Source: Symbiodinium natans (lineage: Eukaryota; Sar; Dinophyceae; Suessiales; Symbiodiniaceae). From it: a DNA stretch of 62,000 bases. The stretch is not shown here. The stretch spans positions 50,001 to 112,000 of the forward strand of contig CAJNDS010000458.1 in NCBI GenBank assembly GCA_905221605.1, written 5' to 3'. The text below holds more notes on this DNA, generated by a model. The model searched no databases, had not been told where the DNA came from, and worked only from the letters and a program-made list of their open reading frames with translations. Within the stretch, counting starts at the first letter, position 1.

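Overview
The window looks like dinoflagellate nuclear DNA. The grounds are tiny exons buried in very long introns, GC and GA as well as GT splice donors, acceptors of the form AG followed by G, all recognised genes on one strand, a PPR gene, and huge amounts of the plant/alveolate telomere-type heptamer TTTAGGG/CCCTAAA spread internally. I cannot name the species. No chromosome end is present, because the heptamer arrays change polarity dozens of times.

Two spliced genes on the + strand can be read. (1) About 2.9-17.2 kb: an NhaD-type Na+/H+ antiporter (ion transporter superfamily). I pieced it together from 23 short exons (20-88 nt, about 1.2 kb of coding sequence in 14.3 kb) whose reading phases all chain. 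The peptide follows the NhaD family from the first membrane helix through [57 protein letters not shown] and [10 protein letters not shown]. The extreme N-terminus and the last helix were not found. (2) About 20.6 kb to the right edge: a gene of more than 41 kb with a proline-rich N-terminus, a long region I do not recognise, and a C-terminal run of about ten pentatricopeptide (PPR) repeats. It leaves the window unfinished. In the PPR part nearly every exon encodes one helix.

Layout: 0-2.3 kb, no confident gene; 2.9-17.2 kb, NhaD; 17.2-20.6 kb, repeats, microsatellites and a 100-N assembly gap (18603-18702); 20.6-30.2 kb, N-terminal exons of gene 2; 30.2-37.5 kb, a large repeat-filled stretch (a 395-415 bp tandem repeat, a 35-bp minisatellite, GC-rich minisatellites, a segmental duplication and candidate structured RNA elements), probably one giant intron; 37.5-48.3 kb, central exons; 48.5-62 kb, PPR exons.

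The most interesting signal is the intron architecture. Most exons sit between a CCCTAAA array on their 5' side and a TTTAGGG array on their 3' side, so a typical intron starts with (UUUAGGG)n and ends with (CCCUAAA)n and could fold on itself. Four introns of gene 2 carry 9-12 bp direct repeats exactly across donor and acceptor, as left by insertion of an intron-making element. One array sits inside a short palindromic repeat that also exists in an empty copy, and it is bounded by a 7-bp duplication. Together these suggest that telomere-like arrays are part of, or travel with, mobile introns (introner-like elements). Several families of short palindromic MITE-like elements are interspersed.

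All calls were made by eye. Exon boundaries were picked from splice-site form, reading phase and family similarity, and need transcript data.
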